This document shows, piece after piece, positions 59,022 to 64,000 of a stretch of DNA of 64,000 nucleotides. Numbering within the stretch: the first letter of the stretch is position 1; each line of letters begins with the position of its first letter. The notes under the pieces are model-generated. The model was not told the origin of the DNA. It did not search any database and saw nothing but the letters and a program-made list of their open reading frames with translations. This DNA comes from Glandiceps talaboti. Taxonomy: Eukaryota > Hemichordata > Enteropneusta > Spengelidae. The stretch lies in contig NC_135565.1 in the NCBI RefSeq assembly GCF_964340395.1, positions 9,662,742 to 9,726,741 on the forward strand, read 5' to 3'. Position numbers and translations under genes: made by a program.

Positions 59022-60191
59022 GTAAGGTTAAATATCAAAGTCACATAATTTTACAATTTTGATCATTTTTTCCCTTGAAAAATGTCGTATATGTCACTTA
59101 CAAAATAGCATGTTATCTCAAGATGCTGTATGCATATAATCATACTAAACAACGTTGATTGCTGACGGTTATATAGCAAATATCTTACACACGGCAGATT
59201 AAACTTGGAAATCATACACCAAGCTTTGATATGACCGAATTCCATCTTCAGGATCAAATATTTAATTTCTAAATAACTTTACTCTTTTAAAGCTTAATTC
59301 ACACATCTGACTAAGCAAAGCAACATCATTTGACTTAAATTTTCCCTTCACCTTCTGGTGCAAGAAATTGGAAATCAACATCAAGTATCTACTTTGATAG
59401 TAGTCTTTCTGGCAAGACTTTCCAATAAGTCAATGGTGATTTTCGAAATGCATGGGGATGTGTGCATATATTAGGTGTACACTATAATTTCAAACACTAT
59501 TAGGCCGATTGGCTTTGTTTTTCGTCAACATGTTATTTGGGGTGTGTAGATTATATTCTGTTAAAAGCAAAATGATAATAGCAAGGTAAGTCTGAAAATG
59601 TTACTTAATATATTTGTCTGAAATTTAATTGAAACAAATCCACAATTTAAAACATCCAAATTTTACCCATATAGATTTGAACAGTGAAATGAATAACTAT
59701 TCATGACATGACAGCCTAGTGTTGATATACAATTTGGTCTACAATTGTCATTTATCAGTGGAACAACCCAACTTAAACTGTGAAAGTACGTGTTTTTTGT
59801 GTGATATTGATTGCCAAGAATTCCCCAACCGTTTTCTCTATGACACTCTTGTCAGTACATGACGATTCGATTCTTGACAGAAAATTAGTTACAAATGAGC
59901 AATTTATTTTTTATCAAAAACTAGAAAAATCGTTTTGATATGTGATACTTATATACCTGAGGTGTCTAGATAGTGTGTCATTTCAGATAAAAAGGTTTGT
60001 TCAACATCATCATGTATAATGTAGACTGCAAACTTAGTTTACTGCACAGTAAAACCTGAACTGAGTATATTCAGCTATGCTACTGTAACGCCATTGCCGT
60101 GATTTTGAAATAGAACTTGCGATTTGTCCTAAATGTATAGCACTGCTATTGATACGTGAAGTACTTATTAAAAGAATTCTTACAATAACAG
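59022..60191. other. Intron between exons 9 and 10
   Basis: No repeat or gene recognised. Confidence 0.55.
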
Positions 60192-60301
60192 GTTGTTGAA
60201 TATAAAACATATAAGGGATACTTACGATACCGTCTTTGGATTGGATTACGAAATACAATCACTTTTCGGAATAATTGGCATGTGCATCGAACCAGACAAA
60301 G
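60192..60301 (+). CDS. Host exon 10: kinase-like alphaC to beta-4 segment
   Basis: The acceptor acaataacag (AG 60190-60191) and donor aaag|gtatgt (GT 60302) bound 110 bp, phase 2 in and phase 1 out. It encodes LLNIKHIRDTYDTVFGLDYE followed by IQSLFGIIGMCIEPDK. The end matches the beta-4 strand wording of kinases (IIG-x-CIEP), close to RIPK/MLKL relatives. The DYEIQ segment may hold the alphaC Glu. The linker between alphaC and beta-4 appears short. No later kinase exon (HRD, DFG) was found before 64000, so the rest lies beyond the window or is lost. Confidence 0.68.
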
Positions 60302-61070
60302 GTATGTAATGTAGATGATTTCTGAATATACAACTTGGTATCGTCATCTAGTTCCTCCAATGTAATCAACTTTATATCTTCCCGTTTTACATAGGATATA
60401 CACTTTACTTTCAAAATGACGCTTCTGTTATATGCAACGACGTCATACGGGTTACACTACGTATTCTACTATTCTTATTGGGTTAATGATTTTTTGTTAA
60501 TCGTTTAATCCCACAGAGTGACACAAAGATTCATTCATAAACATGTCACACAAAAGTGTAACTAGTCAATATTTGATAGATGTATGTGCATGTGCAACGA
60601 GTAACTACTAAGCTTATTCTACCCAGCACACACGTGACAAGTTTAAATAATGGGTTTCACAAGGGTTCTCATGTTAGTGCAGGGCCTAGCGCATATAGGT
60701 ATTTATTTGAAATACATTTTAATTTTATGAATCATATATGGTTCTGTTCATTATAGGACCACATATAAAAAAAATACATAATGGCAATTTTTATCTTCAA
60801 AGTTAGTCTTAGGGGCTAACAATAAAAGTTGGTCCCAAAACCGTGTTCTTAACCATTGCTTGGGCATTGAAAACCCATGAATTGCTGCCGCTGGTTTCAT
60901 GAAATATATGTCTTTAAATTCACTCGAACGTTCATCGAAATCGAGTGTTCCATTAAAGTTTGTTTTTTTTCAACCAGTTTTCCCCGTTCCAACGCGAAAT
61001 CAGACTTCTCTTTCGAGAATTGCAATATCGACACAATACTCTGTGAATACTGCCATCTATTAAGTACTTG
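60302..61070. other. Non-coding stretch, presumably intron
   Basis: No convincing kinase exon or repeat seen. Confidence 0.45.
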
Positions 61071-61250
61071 CGGGTGACCCTAAAACGAATGACAATACGA
61101 ATGACAGAAAACGAATGACAGCATTTACAGAGGGTAAACAGTGGAATGACACTCTTTTCTGCATTAACTTAGTTGAATGACACCCTCTGCACTGTAAAAC
61201 CAGTGGAATGACAGCCGCCACTCTATAGCATAATTGGAATGACAGCATAC
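61071..61250 (+). mobile_element. GAATGAC TIR element, truncated copy
   Basis: Starts with gggtgaccctaaaacgaatg and continues with the tggaatgaca motifs and the cagccgccactctatagcat module of the element at 32053-33085. It ends abruptly near 61250 with no right TIR. Confidence 0.85.
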
Positions 61251-61632
61251 CACACTCTCGTACTGCAGTCGTTACGCTCGCGGTCGACCATCTAGTTTCA
61301 CTAAGATAGAAAAGCATTTTCCGAAACTTTAAAAGAAATTTACTCTATATCAATATTGCATTTCGAAATAATTATGGAAAGTTACACCAAAATCTGGTGA
61401 GAACTAATGATCTTATATGATCGTTGGAGCAGGTTGAGCAGGGTCAGCAAACTATGTGTATATATTTGAATGCCACCTGATAACAGGTCACGCGACACGA
61501 CAAGGGCACTGCATAACAAGCTGTGCTCTTTATTTTTCGTAATTTCCCTTTGAACTCATAGGCATATAGACAGTCTAAGTTCTGTCATCCTTTTTGGTGA
61601 AAAATAAAAATGAATCATATATGATAAATAGG

Positions 61633-61807
61633 TTATTACCCGATATCACCTCTTCATTCGTCGTATCACCGTTCGTGCAGTTTCCATGACGTGACGTGAC
61701 GTGACGTGACGTGACGTGACATGTACACTTGTGTAACGATTCGTGTCACCTTACGGAAACTGCACTCACGGCGATACGACAAACGAAGAGGTGATATCGG
61801 GCAATAA
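61633..61807. mobile_element. Small MITE with internal (GTGAC)n
   Basis: TIRs of about 50 bp: the left (ttattacccgatatcacctc...) and the right (complement, ...gaggtgatatcgggcaataa) match with few changes. The centre holds about six GTGAC pentamers (61694-61727). Non-coding. Confidence 0.85.
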
Positions 61808-61830
61808 CATTATATTATCCAGTACTGTAG

Positions 61831-63556
61831 CCTGTGGAGGGGCAAGGGGGCAGCTGCCCCCCCCCCCGAGATTTTGCAAAAAAGAAAGAAAAAAAGTTAC
61901 TTTTTGAATACATAGCGATGCTATTAAAATCGTTATTTACGTGACGATTCCTAGCATGCACGATTTAAATGGATAGTTCACTAAAGTGACTGTACACTGC
62001 TGACTCCTGGCTAATGTGTATCTTATATCGCTATTGTACCTTAGCTTAACTTTGAATAAATTGTGTCCAGTTAAAAATTGTAACTTTTTACAGCAAATTA
62101 AAAATTCTTTGTGCGGGAAAGTCCAAAAGAAGTGCGCACATGCACAGTGCATTTTCCTCGAGTAACAGTAGTCTTGAAAGTCTCCTTCATTTGAAGATAT
62201 CAAGTCGCAATTATAATGTCAGCGAGTGAAACTCAAAATAAAAGTCGGGAAAAGTCGTTCAACGTGAGGTTGCCTACTATGCTGCATGTAGTGACTCCGA
62301 AGATGCGCTCGATCTCATTTACATCTTGTTCCTTATATTAAAACATTTCATACTGATAAAACGGCAGATCTCTTTTTGGAATATTTGGTGGCCCTGAAAA
62401 AACTATTAAACTGGGTACGCAGTTTAAGATCCACTATTTGAAGATATTTCTTTCGATAATTGTGTTCGACGTTGTCTTTGGTTAAAATGTTGTTTGATAT
62501 AATTATCTCATTGCACTGACACTAGCGTTATTCCGAAATTCATTTTGAAGCGACAATTTGCTATGGAAAGAATGGACTTGAATTTGTAAACAGAGCTGTA
62601 CCTTCAAAATCCAAACTTCAATTTCCATTATAATGACAAGGAGAATTCAAGTAAAAAAATGGATGGTGCTTTTTCAAATAAGTAACACAACAAAATAATC
62701 ATTTTCTTTACCCAACTCTCAAAACTGTTATGGCCTCGTTTATGTCAGAACCCAAGGTGAACTCAGTGAATTCTCCTTGTCATTATCATTATAATGGAAA
62801 TTGAAGTTTGGATTTTGATGTCGAAGGTACAGCTCTGTTTACAAATTCAAGGCCATTCTTTCCATAGCAAATTGTCGCTTCAAAATGAATTGCGGAATAA
62901 CGCTAGTGTCAGTGTGCAATGCGATAATTATATCAAAAAACATTTTAACCAATGACAACGTCGAACACAATTATTGAAAGAAATATCTTCAAATAGTGGA
63001 TCTTAAACTGCATACCTTGTTTAATAGTTTTTCAGGGCCACCAAATATTCCAAGATGTAAATGAGATCGAGCGCATCTTCGGAGTCACTGCATGCAGCAT
63101 AGCAGGCGACCTCACGTTGAACGACTTTTCCCATCTATTTTTTTTTAGTTTCACTCGCTGACATAATTGCGACTTGCTATCTTCAAATGACGAAGACTTT
63201 CAAGACTGCTGTTACTCGCGGAAAATGCACAGTGCATGTGCGCACTTCTTTTGTACTTTCCCACACTAAGAATTTTTAATTGCTGTAAAAAGTTACAATT
63301 TTTAACTGGACACATTTTTATTCAAAGTTAAGCCAGGCAACGATAGCGATATAAGATACATATTACTGAGCCAGGAATCAGCAGTGTACAGTCACTTTAG
63401 TGAACTATCCATTTAAATCGCGCATGCTAGGAATCGTCACATAAATAAAGATTTTAATAGCATCGCTATGTATTCAAAAAGTAGCTTTTTTTCTTGCTTT
63501 TTTCCAAAATCTCGGGGGGGGCAGCTGCCCCCCTTACCCCCGCAGGCTACGGTACT
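61831..63556. mobile_element. 1.7-kb fold-back element
   Basis: Left arm (about 61831-62650) and right arm (about 62772-63556) are inverted complements along their full length. Examples are gtagcctg / caggctac at the ends, tggatagttcactaaagtga, catgcacagtgcattttcc, and gaagatgcgctcgatctcat. Arms differ by scattered substitutions and small indels. The outer ends carry gggggcagctgcccccc. The loop (about 62655-62770) is unique. No ORF and no obvious target duplication. Confidence 0.88.
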
Positions 63557-64000
63557 GAATTAAAAAAAACCTCTCGGTTTGCTCATTTAATGCATAAAAT
63601 ATATAAGTACCGTTAGCCATAGGCGTTTCAAAGGTAATCAATCATAAAACACGAATTGTGAACTGGCATATATTCTGAAAGAAATGCGTCCACCTTTTGT
63701 ATTTTCTTTTTGTATTTTTGTATTGAAAAATTAAATCATTTTGCGCAAACATTGAAATGAAGGCAATGTTGATTTACCGTGATATTGTTTGCAAGATGCA
63801 TCCCGCTTCCCATGAAACATTAAACTGTGCTAACTATAGTTCAAGTTGTAATATACCATGTCCTCGCCGAATTCTCTATATATTGCAAAGACTTTCTCGT
63901 CATCAGTTTGAAAGTTTATGGGATCTAGGACAATTACAATAATTCGGGACTGTTTTGTAAATCCTTCATAAGTGCATGGCCTGACACAAAGACTTATTTG
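63557..64000. other. Non-coding stretch at right edge
   Basis: A 61-codon frame at 63757 has no motif and is not supported as a gene. Confidence 0.4.

Noticed and set aside
60670-60700. Tiny candidate exon after gtgcag
   Set aside because: Splice-like ends exist but the peptide of about six residues does not continue the kinase pattern.
63757-63942. 61-codon frame as a kinase exon
   Set aside because: No HRD, DFG or APE motif, and no fitting splice sites.

Overview
This window is intron-rich, AT-rich metazoan nuclear DNA crowded with mobile elements. The mixture of a CR1/L2-type LINE, tRNA-derived SINEs, Penelope-like elements, a Maverick/Polinton remnant and pearl/HINE-like repeats with internal tandem cores and ACAG microsatellites suggests a marine invertebrate. 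I cannot name the phylum from sequence alone. No bacterial-style operon, CRISPR array, complete rRNA gene or complete tRNA gene was seen.

Layout. 0-5 kb: a broken minus-strand LINE (about 1.58-4.6 kb) carrying a SINE. 4.8-27 kb: no convincing host gene. This stretch is a repeat landscape: a pearl/HINE-like element with six tandem core units, fold-back elements built on a TCAGAT repeat, and a family at 13.3-17.8 kb that recurs inverted at 21.9-25.6 kb, with a near-perfect palindrome at 20.9-21.24 kb. 27.5-60.3 kb: a plus-strand set of exons that I read as one or two host genes. The first large exon (27498-28757) encodes a GT-B/GT4-like glycosyltransferase fold. After about 20 kb come nine phase-compatible exons (49263-60301): a Lys-rich leader, a TRADD-N-like domain, acidic/Ser-rich linkers, a coiled coil, and the N-lobe of a RIPK/MLKL-type kinase-like domain. 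That N-lobe has lost the glycine loop and the beta-3 lysine. The gene runs off the right edge. This looks like an innate-immunity or cell-death signalling protein, and it is the most interesting host feature.

The 20-kb gap between those exons is packed with transposons. It holds a 1-kb TIR element built from GAATGAC motifs, two nested Penelope-like elements (33.6-36.9 kb) with a recognisable minimal hammerhead ribozyme, a TCTAATATTAGA array, a minisatellite, a MITE, a HINE-like fragment, and a degraded Maverick/Polinton-class element (about 39.19-47.3 kb). The Polinton remnant retains an integrase with chromodomain, several virion-type or membrane genes, an N-terminal capsid-like fragment joined to a packaging ATPase fragment by deletion, and a convergent zinc-finger gene. 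It has frameshifts and stops throughout, and the integrase has lost its first catalytic Asp. No DNA polymerase B or protease was seen. Nearly every ORF in it follows a short TATATA-type box immediately upstream of the ATG.

The right end (60.3-64 kb) holds a truncated copy of the GAATGAC element, a small MITE with GTGAC repeats, and a 1.7-kb fold-back element with arms of about 0.8 kb. Everything is read by eye; domain calls rest on motifs and splice calls on GT/GC-AG plus phase agreement.
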